Assembly (NCBI GenBank): GCA_020722685.1
Contig: DYKH01000037.1
Location: 1-41,686, forward strand
Length of the DNA: 41,686 nt
Origin: Caldithrix sp.
Lineage (GTDB): Bacteria; KSB1; UBA2214; DYKH01
Reading direction: 5' to 3'
Below, in pieces: positions 8,062 through 17,288 of this stretch. Position numbers and translations under genes: made by a program. How positions within the stretch are numbered: position 1 is the first letter of the stretch; every line of letters starts with the position of its first letter. The notes under the pieces are model-generated. The model worked only from the letters and a program-made list of their open reading frames with translations, ran no database searches and was not told the DNA's origin.

Positions 8062-8259
8062 ATGCGCTGGCTGCCTTTTGTGTACTGCTATGCGGTTGGT
8101 TGGATCGTTCTCATTGTGGGATTACATTTAGCGGTTGGAAGCAAAAACCTCAGTCTTCAAACCATTTCCGGCAGAAGGAGCTTCTACCTGCTGCTGGGCG
8201 GTATGATCCTTTTCATGGCCGTGCAAGCCTTTCTCCAATTTGTTGCCCATTTGATTTAG
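8062..8259 (+). CDS. Small two-helix membrane protein before a symporter
   Basis: A 65-aa protein starting MRWLPFVYCYAVGW, with two hydrophobic segments at about residues 3-24 and 42-62 joined by a short polar loop (SKNLSLQTISGRR). GAGGGAG about ten bases before the ATG at 8062 sets this start; a longer frame from 8005 lacks one. It belongs to no family I can name. Small membrane partners precede several sodium:solute symporter genes, and this one ends 55 bases before such a gene, so an accessory subunit is the likely role. It would be cotranscribed with the symporter. Confidence 0.65.
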   Translation: MRWLPFVYCYAVGWIVLIVGLHLAVGSKNLSLQTISGRRSFYLLLGGMILFMAVQAFLQFVAHLI

Positions 8260-8313
8260 CCGATTGCCGGCGATTATGATCCGATTTCGCTTTGCACAAT
8301 TTTGGAGAACTCA

Positions 8314-10151
8314 ATGCAACCTACTGTCGGGACCCCATTAGACCTTGCCATCATCATCGCCTATTTCATCGGCATCATGGCTTTCGGCGGCTTTTTTGGC
8401 CGCTTCATCAAGGGCACCAAGGATTTCTTCTTCGCCGGACAAAAGCTTTCCTGGTGGCTCATTGCCATGTCCTGCGTGGCCACCACGGTCGGCTCTTATA
8501 GCTTTGTCAAATATTCCGAGGCAGCTTTCAAGTACGGTATCTCCTCGACACAGACTTACCTCAACGATTGGTTTTGGATGCCGCTGTGGATGTTCGGCTG
8601 GCTGCCGATCATCTATTTTTCCCGCATCACTTCCATTCCCGAATATCTGGAGCGGCGCTTCGACCGCCGCACGCGCAATGCCTCCACCCTCATCATGCTG
8701 ATGTACCTCATCGGCTACATCGGCATCAATCTTTACACGATGGGCGTGGCCATTCACAAGCTATTGGGCTGGGACGTCTTTACGGCAGCCGTCCTTACGG
8801 CCGGCATTTGTGCTGTTTATGTGACGGCGGGCGGCCAGACTTCGGTAATTATGACTGATTTGATCCAGGGTATCATGCTGTTGCTTGCGGGTTTTGTGCT
8901 GTTCTTTTTGGGAATTCATTATCTGGGCGGTTTCGATGTGTTTTGGAGTCATTTGCCTGCATCCTTTAAATCCGCTTTCCCGGATTTCAACAAGCCGGCG
9001 GAGTTTAACTTTGTCGGCATTTTTTGGCAGGACGGCATGGCGAATACGCCGGCTTTTTATTTTATGAATCAAGGCCTGATTTTGCGTTTCCTTGCTGCTA
9101 AAAGCGTGCGCGAAGCCCGCAAGGCTGTGGTGGCGACCATTTTGGTCTTGATGCCCCTGGCGGCTTTTGCTGTCGCCAATGTCGGTTGGATCGGTCGCGC
9201 CATGGTGAATGCGGGCTTGCTTTCCGCCAGCGTGGATTCGAAGGACATTTTTGTGGTCGTGTCGCAAGTCCTCTGCAAGCCGGGCGTCTTCGGCCTCATC
9301 CTTGCGGCTCTCATTGCCGCCTTGATGTCCACCGCAGACACGCTCATCAATGCCGTGGCGGTTGTCGCCATCAATGACGTGTACCGGCCTTACATCAAAA
9401 GGGACGCTTCAGACCGGCTTTACTGGCGGTGGCGCGCGTTGTCTCTTTGGCGGCCGCCGCCCTCGGCATTCTGCTGGTTCCCGTGTATATGGGCTATACG
9501 ACGATCTATGCCGCACACGGAACCTTTACCGCGGCCATGACCCCGGCCATCGTCGTCGTTATTCTTTTGGGCGCTTTTTGGCCGCGCTACACACCCCAAG
9601 CCGCTTTTTGGACACTGATCGGCGGAATGGCTCTGATTTTCCTATCCTTCAAGTATCCCGTTTTGATCAAGCCGTTTAGTCACGGCGTGCCGGGAGATGA
9701 CGGTTATGCCTTTATGCGTGCCTTCTTTGGCTTTGTGGTTTCGACCGCCATTGGCGTTACCGTCACGTTGTTCACCAAACCGAGGCCGGAAGAAAGCGTT
9801 TGTGGACTGGTCTATTCAAGCGTGCGGGATGCAATGCTCAAGTTCAAGGGCGGAGAACCCAGCGACGACTACGGCAAAAAGGTTCGAGTGCTTTTACAAA
9901 CGGTCACAGCCGGCGAGCAGACAGATCATGTTATTCGTTTGTCGTTAGCCGATATGAAAAAGATGAAGGCCCAGACGGGCGATATGGTGAACATTTCCGA
10001 TCATCGCTGGTGGACCGGCGGATTGGCTTCGGCCAACGTTTTTCTGGGCGAGCCGCACGAACACGAGGGCTTGGTTCTGGTCAATGGCGATTTGTTGAGC
10101 GCGGAGAACCTGCCGGCGAACGGGCCGCTGGTTGTAGAGAAGATACTATGA
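8314..10151 (+). pseudogene. Sodium:solute symporter (SSS family), frameshifted
   Basis: Coding for an SSS-family sodium-coupled transporter in two frames. The first part, from ATG 8314 with GGAG just upstream, runs to about 9420 and shows the family start: PLDLAIIIAYFIGIM, GTKDFFFAGQKLSWW and ISSTQTYLNDW. It continues with IPEYLERRFDRRTRN and LIAALMSTADTLINAVAVVAINDVYRPY. There the frame breaks and reads on in nonsense to 9540. The true continuation, LAVARVVSLAAAALGILLVPVY, is in the next frame and runs to 10151. Dropping of one base near 9420 explains this. Rejoined, the protein is about 610 aa with some 13 helices. It then has a soluble C-terminal extension of about 100 residues (VIRLSLADMKKMKAQTGDMVNI) that I cannot assign. 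Either a recent pseudogene or an assembly error. Substrate unknown; the thiamin operon upstream makes a thiamin precursor conceivable. Confidence 0.85.
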
Positions 10152-10245
10152 CCGAAGTTGCTGCCTGTTGTTTGCTGCTTATGCACTCCCACGGGCGGCC
10201 GATGGACTTGAGTTCGCTGAATTGATCAACAATTGAGGTGATTCA

Positions 10246-12579
10246 ATGCGAAGACGTTTTGTTTTGTTTCTACCATCAAGCTTACTGTTGCTCCTGTGCA
10301 TCTTACCCGCTTGTACGAAAAACACGCAGGAAACCGGCAAGACCGGCCTGAGATTTGAAATCCTCGACAAAGATACCCGCGATCCCATTCCGGCCAAGCT
10401 GATCTTTGTCCAATCGGATAACGCGGAACCGGATTTGCACATCGCCAAGGCCCTGGGAATTTGCGCCGAAAAGAACGGCTTTTACACCGCATTCGGCAAA
10501 GGCTTTGTCGAGATTCCGCCCGGAAATTATACGGTCTATGCTTCGCGCGGCATGGAGTACTCCATCGAGAAAAAGAAACTGACCATCACCCCCGACAAAG
10601 TCACCTCTGCCTTTTGGAAGCTCAAACGCGAGATCGATCCTCAGGATTTTGTCGCCTGCGATTTTCACCTGCATACCTCTAATAGCGACGGACGACCGAC
10701 GCCGGAAGAGCGCGTCACCTCCTTGATCGGCGAAGGGGTGGAATTCGCCGCGGTCACCGATCATAATTTTCTCACCGATTTGATGCCGGAGGTACGACGC
10801 CTCGACGCGCAGTTGTGGATTAACATCTGCATTGGCGAGGAGTACACTACCGATGTCGGTCACTATAATGTCTATCCGCTCAAAGCCGGCGCCACGCCGT
10901 TCGACGAGCATGTCATCGACGCGCGCATGCAGTTTGGATTTGTGCACGCTCTGCAAGGCCCAGTGGTGTTGCAGGTCAATCATCCCCGTATGGACGGCGC
11001 GGATTATTTCGGCTTTTTTAACCTGAACCCGCTCACCGGCGAAAGCGAGCACCCGCAGTTTTCCTGGGATTTTGACGCTATGGAAGTGATGAACGGTACC
11101 CCCGGCTGGGGCTTGTTCACCGGCCCCAATAATCGCCTTTCAGCGTGGGAAGATTGGATCAACTTTTTGAACAAGGATTTTCGCCCGACGGCCTTGGGCA
11201 ATACCGACAGCCACACCGCCATTTCCACCCCTCCGGGAACGCCGCGCAACTACGTCATGAGCAACGCGCAAATGCCCTCGGAAATCAATCCGGTTAGAAT
11301 AGCGCGCAACATCATCGATCACAAAGTGACCGTAGCGCGGGGCGTCTTTGTCAATTTGAAGGCGAATGACAAGTACCCGATCGGCTCGGAGTTGATTGCT
11401 GAAAAAGGCAGGGTCGATCTGGAGGTGCAGGTTCTGGCCCCAAGCTGGGCGCGTCCGGAAAATGTGATCATCTATGGCAATGGTCGGAAAGTTTGGGATG
11501 ACAATTTGGAGCCGGCGGACAAGCCGCTCAAGTACCGACGGACCGTTTCGCTGCATCCGAATGTAGACACTTGGTATGTGGCCAAGGCAGAAGGCAGCGC
11601 CAGCCTATGGCCGGTGGTGCCCAAGACCGATTTGGGCGAAGTCACCCCGGTCGGCTTCACCAATCCCATTTGGGTGGATATCGACGGCGACGGCTTTGAA
11701 AGCGAACGGGATCGAGGGCAAAAGATAATGGCTGAGATTGGGCAGAATGCCAAGAAGGTGGCCGAGCTGGCGCAAAATTCCGACTGGATCACTCAAAAGC
11801 AGCTTTATGCTTTGTCGCCAAAAGACTCGGAGGCCGAACGCGCGCTGGTCAAGGTGTTCGCCACTTCCACGGAAAAGAGCGCACGGGAAATGGCCTATTC
11901 GCGCTTGGCACAAATAGGCGATAAGGAAAGCATTTCGCTCTTAGAAAGAGCTCAGGAATCGGCGCCCAACGAAGAGGAGCGCATCTTGGCTTCGACCTAT
12001 TTGGCGACGTTGGGCGATTGCGATAAAAAAATTGCATTCATGAACAAAGTGTTGGCGACGAAAGATCCGCTGCTGAAAGCCAAGCAGGTCAAGATTCTGG
12101 CAGAAAACCGCTTCATCCGCAGTTGGCAAATCATCGGGCCGTTTCCCAACGTGGATGACAAGGGTTTGCAGACGCCTTATGCTCCCGAGTTGAAAGTGGA
12201 TTTGCAGGGCGCGGAGATGGGTAAGGACAGCGTCCAAGTCTCATGGCAGCCGGCGGAGGCAATGGAGCATGGTTTTGTCAATCTGAAGAATTACTATGCG
12301 AGTTTTGAGCACAGTGTTGCCTATGCTTATACGGTCATCACTGCACCTGAGGAACTTGACACTTTCCTGCTTTTCGGTAGTGATGACGGAGCTGCGGTTT
12401 GGCAGAATGAGAAACAAATTTTCTATCGCTTTGTGCGTCGTGGCGCTGCCCCCGGTGATGATGTCATTCCGGTGACGTTACAGAAAGGCGAGAACCGGTT
12501 TCTGGTCAAAGTGGAAAACGGCGGCAGCGATTGGGGCTTTTACTTTGAGTTGATGGATCCGTGCAGGAAATTGCAGTGA
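10246..12579 (+). CDS. CehA/McbA-like PHP-domain metallohydrolase lipoprotein
   Basis: An exported 777-aa lipoprotein: basic start, long leucine-rich core, lipobox LPAC with Cys23. Residues about 30-130 form a beta-rich carboxypeptidase-regulatory-like domain. A PHP metal-dependent hydrolase domain follows, with metal-ligand motifs DFHLHTSNSDG (His141, His143) and AVTDHN (Asp172, His173). Later elements are QVNHPRM, MEVMNG and GNTDSHT. The domain ends near residue 470 with WVDIDGDGFE. The rest has a helical repeat segment and a C-terminal beta domain with SWQIIGPFPNV and LLFGSDDGAAVW, as in carbohydrate-binding-type modules. CehA itself hydrolyses carbaryl, but most relatives have no known substrate; a phosphoester or ester is likely. 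A GAGGTGATTCA sequence supports the start. Confidence 0.88.
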   Translation: MRRRFVLFLPSSLLLLLCILPACTKNTQETGKTGLRFEILDKDTRDPIPAKLIFVQSDNAEPDLHIAKALGICAEKNGFYTAFGKGFVEIPPGNYTVYASRGMEYSIEKKKLTITPDKVTSAFWKLKREIDPQDFVACDFHLHTSNSDGRPTPEERVTSLIGEGVEFAAVTDHNFLTDLMPEVRRLDAQLWINICIGEEYTTDVGHYNVYPLKAGATPFDEHVIDARMQFGFVHALQGPVVLQVNHPRMDGADYFGFFNLNPLTGESEHPQFSWDFDAMEVMNGTPGWGLFTGPNNRLSAWEDWINFLNKDFRPTALGNTDSHTAISTPPGTPRNYVMSNAQMPSEINPVRIARNIIDHKVTVARGVFVNLKANDKYPIGSELIAEKGRVDLEVQVLAPSWARPENVIIYGNGRKVWDDNLEPADKPLKYRRTVSLHPNVDTWYVAKAEGSASLWPVVPKTDLGEVTPVGFTNPIWVDIDGDGFESERDRGQKIMAEIGQNAKKVAELAQNSDWITQKQLYALSPKDSEAERALVKVFATSTEKSAREMAYSRLAQIGDKESISLLERAQESAPNEEERILASTYLATLGDCDKKIAFMNKVLATKDPLLKAKQVKILAENRFIRSWQIIGPFPNVDDKGLQTPYAPELKVDLQGAEMGKDSVQVSWQPAEAMEHGFVNLKNYYASFEHSVAYAYTVITAPEELDTFLLFGSDDGAAVWQNEKQIFYRFVRRGAAPGDDVIPVTLQKGENRFLVKVENGGSDWGFYFELMDPCRKLQ

Positions 12580-12819
12580 CTCTGATCTTCATGGAGTGTT
12601 ATGTTTGTTTTTCAGGTTCAAGCCTCAACCGTGAATGATCGCGAATACACACTAATTTCATGACTCGACGATGCTACTATTCAACGTCAAAATGATTTTG
12701 GCTTTAATTATTCTGACTTGAGAGATCAACCCAGTCGAGCAAGCTTCTCCCAAGTAATACCATATTGGCGTTGATGAGCGTCTATTCGCGGTTCAAAGCT
12801 TTGAGAATCGGAGGAAAGA

Positions 12820-13803
12820 ATGATGCAGAAAAACCTTTTTCTTTTCTTAATGCTTTGTGCGTTGACCACTTTGCAGCCGCAAGAGTTTACTTCCGACAAG
12901 TTAGTGCACACCTACTCCATCGTCGCCCGCGATCCGACCACAGGCGAAATGGGCGTGGCCGTGCAGTCACACTGGTTTTCCGTCGGCTCGATTGTTTCTT
13001 GGGCCGAGGCCGGCGTCGGCGCTATTGCCACCCAGTCGTTTGTCAATGTCTCCTTCGGCCATAGAGGTCTGGAACTGCTTAAGAAAGGAAAAAGTGCGCA
13101 GCAGGTATTGGATACACTGATAGCCGCTGATTCAAGTAGAGACGTTCGCCAACTGGCGATTATCGACGCCAAGGGCAAGGTAGCTGCCTACACCGGCAAG
13201 AGGTGCATTCCCGACGCCGGCCACTATGTCGGCAAGAATTTTTCCGTGCAAGCCAATTTGATGCTCAATGACCAGGTTTGGCCGGCGATGGCCAAGGCCT
13301 TCGAAATCAGTTCCGGCCCGTTGGCGGAACGGATGTTAAGTGCCCTTGAAGCCGCACAAAAAGTAGGCGGAGACATTCGCGGCAAGCAGTCCGCCGCATT
13401 ACTGGTGGTGAAGGGCGAGTCCACCGGCAAGGTTTGGGAAGACCGGCTTATCGATCTGCGGGTGGAGGATCATCCCGAACCGCTGCAAGAGTTAGCGAGG
13501 CTATTGAAGGTTTTTCGCGCTTACGAGCACATGAACCAAGGCGACCTAGCCATCGAAAAGAACGACGTCCCAAGAGCCTTGGAAGAATATGGCGCTGCCG
13601 AAGCGATGTTCCCCGACAATTTGGAAATGAAATATTGGCATGCCGTGTCCTTGGTCAACGTGGGAAGGCTGGCAGATGCATTTCCGCTTTTTAGAGAGAT
13701 TTTTGCGCAAGACGCCAATTGGCGCACGCTGACCAAACGCCTTCCCCCCGTGGGTTTGTTGAAGGTAAGCTCAGAGCAATTGGAGCATATCTTGGCACAA
13801 TAA
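12820..13803 (+). CDS. DUF1028 Ntn-hydrolase-like protein with C-terminal helical domain
   Basis: A 327-aa exported protein. After a short signal peptide (LFLFLMLCALTTLQPQ) comes the DUF1028 domain, recognised by THSIV-like HTYSIVARDP, GEMGVAVQSHWFSVGS, WAEAGVGAIATQSFVN and YGHRGL-like FGHRGLELL. A C-terminal domain of about 85 residues follows (AYEHMNQGDLAIEKND... LPPVGLL). It is the TPR-like module that often accompanies DUF1028 and is annotated as peptidoglycan-binding-like. DUF1028 is assigned to the Ntn-hydrolase group, and a role in peptide or amide hydrolysis is suspected, not shown. CGGAGGAAAG before the ATG at 12820 supports the start; a second ATG follows immediately. It probably acts in the periplasm. 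Confidence 0.88.
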   Translation: MMQKNLFLFLMLCALTTLQPQEFTSDKLVHTYSIVARDPTTGEMGVAVQSHWFSVGSIVSWAEAGVGAIATQSFVNVSFGHRGLELLKKGKSAQQVLDTLIAADSSRDVRQLAIIDAKGKVAAYTGKRCIPDAGHYVGKNFSVQANLMLNDQVWPAMAKAFEISSGPLAERMLSALEAAQKVGGDIRGKQSAALLVVKGESTGKVWEDRLIDLRVEDHPEPLQELARLLKVFRAYEHMNQGDLAIEKNDVPRALEEYGAAEAMFPDNLEMKYWHAVSLVNVGRLADAFPLFREIFAQDANWRTLTKRLPPVGLLKVSSEQLEHILAQ

Positions 13804-13835
13804 CAAACAGTTTAGTGTGGCTTAGGAGTCATGAG

Positions 13836-14363
13836 ATGGATTTGAATATCATACTTACTTCTCTGTTCATTTTTGTCTGTCGAGTGACGGACGTTTCTTT
13901 GGGAACCGTCAAGCTCATTTACATCATTCAAGGCCGTCGCGTCATAGCTGCCATCATCGGTTTTTTTGAAGTGAGCATCTTTCTGCTTGCGATTGCCAAG
14001 GCAATAGGCGGCATCCATCATCCGATCAGCGTGATTGCCTATGCCGGTGGTTTTGCCACGGGCACCCTGCTGGGCATAACCATTGAGGGCAAGCTCGCTT
14101 TAGGCTGGACGCAGGTGAGTATTATTTCTCCCAAGCACTCGCCGGAGATCATCGACACTTTGCGTGCCGTGGGTTTCGGTCTGACGGTGGTGGACGGTCA
14201 GGGATTACATGGTCCGGTGGAATTGATTTTCTCCGTGGCCAGAAGGCGGGATGCGAGGGAAATCTTAAAGATTGTCGATAGCCTCGACAAAAGCGCATTT
14301 GTGACCATGAATGATTCTCGGCATATCATTGGCGGGTATTTGTACACCAACAAGAAGAAATAG
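13836..14363 (+). CDS. DUF2179/UPF0316-type membrane protein
   Basis: A 175-aa protein starting MDLNIILTSLFIF. Three membrane helices lie in the first 95 residues (about 3-22, 34-56, 62-85), with CRVTDVSLGTVKLIYIIQGRR between the first two, a hallmark of the family. The remaining 80 residues are the soluble DUF2179 domain, with LGWTQVSIISPKHSPEIIDTLRAVGFGLTVVDGQG and a terminal strand pair. DUF2179 has a PII-like ferredoxin fold and may bind a small ligand; no reaction is known. The frame is open further upstream, but the ATG at 13836 with TAGGAG before it gives the standard family start. It lies 32 bases after the DUF1028 gene and could be cotranscribed with it. Confidence 0.87.
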   Translation: MDLNIILTSLFIFVCRVTDVSLGTVKLIYIIQGRRVIAAIIGFFEVSIFLLAIAKAIGGIHHPISVIAYAGGFATGTLLGITIEGKLALGWTQVSIISPKHSPEIIDTLRAVGFGLTVVDGQGLHGPVELIFSVARRRDAREILKIVDSLDKSAFVTMNDSRHIIGGYLYTNKKK

Positions 14364-14393
14364 TCGGGTAAGGAGAAACCCTTGTGCTGAACC

Positions 14394-15167
14394 ATGAAGC
14401 TTGAGAACAAGACCATACTCATTACCGGCGCCTCGTCCGGCATCGGCCGTGTCTTGGCCATTGAGCTGGCCAAGAAGCAATGCCGTTTGCTGCTCATCGC
14501 CCGGCGAGAAAATCTCTTGCGGGAACTGTCGAGCGAGCTAACGCCGCATCCAGCCGGGCATCTCCTCTTTCCCTGCGACGTGGCGGAACGTCAAGCTGTC
14601 CGCAATGTCTGTGATGAAATCCTCGCCGCCTCCATTTGTCCGGATGTGCTGATCCTCAACGCTGGCGTCAGCTCGGATGCCAAAGGTGGATTTGCCGCGG
14701 AGGACATTGACTTGGACGATTTTATCCGCCACTTTGAGGTCAATGTGTTTGGCGCTGTCTACTTTTTGAAATACCTTTTGCCGGAAATGCTGCAAAGAAA
14801 ATCCGGACTTGTTGCGGCCATGGGCAGTCTGGCGGCCTATCGCGGCATGCCGCATTCGGCGCCTTATTCAGCCAGCAAAGCAGCCTTGGCGCGACTGATT
14901 GAAAGCCTTCGAATCGACCTGTGGGGCAGCGGCGTCAAATTTGTCCTCATCTCCCCTGGCTTTGTAGAATCGGCCATGAGCGCCAAGCTGAAATTTCATC
15001 TCCCCTTCTTAATGCCCGCCGAAAAAGCGGCTCGGATCATCCTCTCCGGTTTGGAGCGGGAAAAGCCGGAGATTCATTTTCCCTATCGGCTGTCATTGCT
15101 CACCAAGCTGAGTCTCCTGATTCCGGACAATCTTTATGCGCGGCTGATGCACAACCGGCGCAAGTAG
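14394..15167 (+). CDS. Short-chain dehydrogenase/reductase
   Basis: Classical SDR oxidoreductase of 257 aa with a Rossmann fold. Visible motifs: TGASSGIG cofactor loop at residues 11-18, LIARRE after the second strand, CDVAE, LNAGVS, a catalytic serine in AAMGSLAAYRG, and the catalytic YSASK. The arginines after the second strand suggest NADP(H). The C-terminal tail KLSLLIPDNLYARLM is hydrophobic, as in DltE/YqjQ-like reductases near membranes. Substrate unknown. The ATG has only a distant GGAG. It starts 30 bases after the DUF2179 gene. Confidence 0.9.
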   Translation: MKLENKTILITGASSGIGRVLAIELAKKQCRLLLIARRENLLRELSSELTPHPAGHLLFPCDVAERQAVRNVCDEILAASICPDVLILNAGVSSDAKGGFAAEDIDLDDFIRHFEVNVFGAVYFLKYLLPEMLQRKSGLVAAMGSLAAYRGMPHSAPYSASKAALARLIESLRIDLWGSGVKFVLISPGFVESAMSAKLKFHLPFLMPAEKAARIILSGLEREKPEIHFPYRLSLLTKLSLLIPDNLYARLMHNRRK

Positions 15168-15207
15168 CGTGTTTGAGGTGTGATGGGATAGGGATATCTG
15201 TTTGGCC

Positions 15208-15954
15208 TCATGCCCTCTTTCCTCCCTTCTTGTGTGGTTGTTCTCCATTCACAAACATGTACCCGGCGCTGCGAACACTTTTGATGTAAACCGGCGCGGC
15301 AGGATTCGGCTCGAAGTATTTTCGCAGACGCACGATAAAGTTGTCGACCGTCCGGGTTTCCACCTCTGCACTGGTGTTCCATACTTTTTCCAGCAATTCC
15401 TTCCGCGACACCAATCGGCCTTTGTTATCGATCAAATGTCTGAGCACCATCGCTTCCCGCTGAGTGAGCTGAAGCTTCTGTTTGCCCGCCTGCGCGGTAA
15501 GATCGGCAAAGTTAATTTCGTTGTCGCCAAAGCGATAGAACGGCTGGTCGACGGTGATCTCTTTGTACCATTTTTTGCGTGTCAGCATACCCCTAATGCG
15601 GAGCAACAACTCTTGCAAATGAAACGGCTTGGTAAGATAATCATCCGCACCAAGCTGCAAGCCACGTACGCGATCGACAGCCGCGGTCCTGGCCGTGAGG
15701 ATGAGGATGGGAATCTGTGGCGCTTTCTCGCGGATTTTTTCCGCAACTGCAAAGCCATCCAAATATGGCAGCATGATATCCAGCAGGATCAAATCAAAGT
15801 CTGCCGCGGCGAAGAGCTGCAGAGCTTGTTTGCCGTTTTCCGCGCGCACCACGGTGTAGCCTTCGGCGGACAAGTTGTATTCCAACCCGATAGCCAAATT
15901 CTCCTCATCCTCCACCAGGAGGATTCTGCTTCCGGCATGCTCATTCTTTTTCAT
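15208..15954 (-). CDS. OmpR/PhoB-family response regulator
   Basis: Two-component transcription regulator of 248 aa. The receiver domain covers residues 9-125, with acidic residues in VEDEE (Glu15, Asp16), phosphoacceptor Asp59 in LLDIMLP, and the conserved lysine in YLTKPF. The winged-helix DNA-binding domain follows, with LTQREAMVLRHLIDNKGRLVSRKELLEKVW and RTVDNFIVRLRKYFE. The start at 15954 lies inside the end of the kinase gene, overlapping it by 14 bases, so the pair is translationally coupled and the partner is certain. The frame is open further upstream but only as a shadow of the kinase. Targets are unknown. Confidence 0.95.
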   Translation of the reverse strand: MKKNEHAGSRILLVEDEENLAIGLEYNLSAEGYTVVRAENGKQALQLFAAADFDLILLDIMLPYLDGFAVAEKIREKAPQIPILILTARTAAVDRVRGLQLGADDYLTKPFHLQELLLRIRGMLTRKKWYKEITVDQPFYRFGDNEINFADLTAQAGKQKLQLTQREAMVLRHLIDNKGRLVSRKELLEKVWNTSAEVETRTVDNFIVRLRKYFEPNPAAPVYIKSVRSAGYMFVNGEQPHKKGGKRA

Positions 15955-16969
15955 CGATGGTTCCTTGCTGCTTTTCTCTCTTTTGCGTGAGCTTGAGCAA
16001 TTGGTTGATGTAGCGAGTTTTTGAAGTCCGGTAGATGGGAAGCTCGATGCGAAAGATCGCGCCACAGCCAAGACCGTCGCTCGACGCAGAGATGGTCCCG
16101 CCATGGTATCTGATGATTTCTTTCGCCCAATAGAGTCCCAAGCCGGTGCCCTTGACGTTCGGTATGTCCGGGCCATAGATGCGATGGAATTTATCGAATA
16201 TTTTCTTCTGTTCTTTCGCAGCAATACCGATCCCGTGATCCTGGAATTCGATAATTACCGCGTTGGTCGTGTTGGACAAACGAATGGCTATTTGCACCTC
16301 CGCCTGGCTGTACTTGATGGCGTTGTCGATCAAATTGTCGAAAACGATTTTGAGCGCATCCCGATCCACCACGCATGGATTAGGCGCACTGCCAGAAACT
16401 TGCACCATTTTTTCATCCAACCTGAATTGCTCGACCGACTCTTCGATGAGCGTTTTGATGATCGAATCTGCTTCGTAAATATGAAAATTGTAGGCGATCC
16501 GTTTTTTCTCCAGTCCGGAAATTTCCAGAATAGAATCGATCAGGTGCTTTAGGCGATCGGCATCTTTCATCATCAAGGCGAAAAACTCCTCTTGCTTGGA
16601 ACGGGGCACACGGCGGTAATTCAGGGTTTCCAGGTAGAGCTGAATGGATGCCAATGGCGATTTCAATTCGTGGGTCACGTTGGCGATAAAATTGTCATAC
16701 AGCTTGGTGATGTTTAACTGCCGGTTCAGATAGATAAAGATGAGATACATGCCGGTGAGGATGGCCAACAACAGGACTAGTCCACCGACGAGCGCCAGAA
16801 TGTTGATCTTTGCCGAGATGAGCTGGGGGGAGATTTTGTCCCCGACCTGATTAAAGATGATATAGTTGGAAACGTACCAATAAATCCACAGACCTAGCAA
16901 TGATAGCCAGGCCAATTGCGCAAAGACGAATACCAGCACCGGGTGGAAAAGAAAGCGCAGTCTTTTCAT
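15941..16969 (-). CDS. Sensor histidine kinase (HisKA/HATPase_c)
   Basis: Inner-membrane sensor kinase of 342 aa. Two membrane helices (about 9-34 and 56-81) enclose only some 20 residues outside, so it has almost no sensory domain and may sense within the membrane or through a partner. No HAMP is evident. The dimerisation helix carries FIANVTHELKSPLAS with His100 as phosphorylation site. The ATPase domain shows DNLIDNAIKYS (N box), DHGIGI (G1), IFDKFHRI (F box) and GTGLGLYWAK (G2). The ATG at 16969 is preceded by GGCGGA; an upstream TTG is less likely. It forms an operon with the regulator downstream. Confidence 0.95.
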   Translation of the reverse strand: MKRLRFLFHPVLVFVFAQLAWLSLLGLWIYWYVSNYIIFNQVGDKISPQLISAKINILALVGGLVLLLAILTGMYLIFIYLNRQLNITKLYDNFIANVTHELKSPLASIQLYLETLNYRRVPRSKQEEFFALMMKDADRLKHLIDSILEISGLEKKRIAYNFHIYEADSIIKTLIEESVEQFRLDEKMVQVSGSAPNPCVVDRDALKIVFDNLIDNAIKYSQAEVQIAIRLSNTTNAVIIEFQDHGIGIAAKEQKKIFDKFHRIYGPDIPNVKGTGLGLYWAKEIIRYHGGTISASSDGLGCGAIFRIELPIYRTSKTRYINQLLKLTQKREKQQGTIDEKE

Positions 16970-17043
16970 CTCATTTCCGCCGAACAATTTTTACAGTTGT
17001 TTTACAATTCGGAATCTAAAAGTTTTGTAAAATAGACTGAAGG

Positions 17044-17110
17044 ATTTTAGACTTTAGCGATTTAGGCTGTAGCAGTTTAGGCTGAAGGCTTCTAGGCATT
17101 CAGGCACTGG
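17044..17110. repeat. Degenerate 7/8-bp array ending in TAG words
   Basis: Consecutive units ATTTTAG, ACTTTAG, CGATTTAG, GCTGTAG, CAGTTTAG, GCTGAAG, GCTTCTAG, GCATTCAG alternate between 7 and 8 bases. It lies in the 320-base gap between the divergent kinase and radical SAM genes. The rest of the gap shows no clear promoter. Confidence 0.65.
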
Positions 17111-17288
17111 AAAGCTGCGTGAAAGCCGAGAGCCAAAGAATGATGGGAAGCAACCCTATCGCCTATCAATAACTTGGTGATTTCTGTGCCTCGGTTGCAA
17201 TTGATTCCGATATTAGTTGATCGAGCACCTTTGAGTTAGAATAGCAAATATTATTCAGAAATGAAACGCCTTTTTTGAGGAAACGAGA

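Noticed and set aside
10303..11052. Minus-strand frame of 249 codons
   Set aside because: Antisense to the CehA-like gene with its PHP motifs; no independent evidence.
15202..15990. Plus-strand frame of 262 codons
   Set aside because: Antisense to the response regulator, whose receiver and winged-helix motifs are complete.
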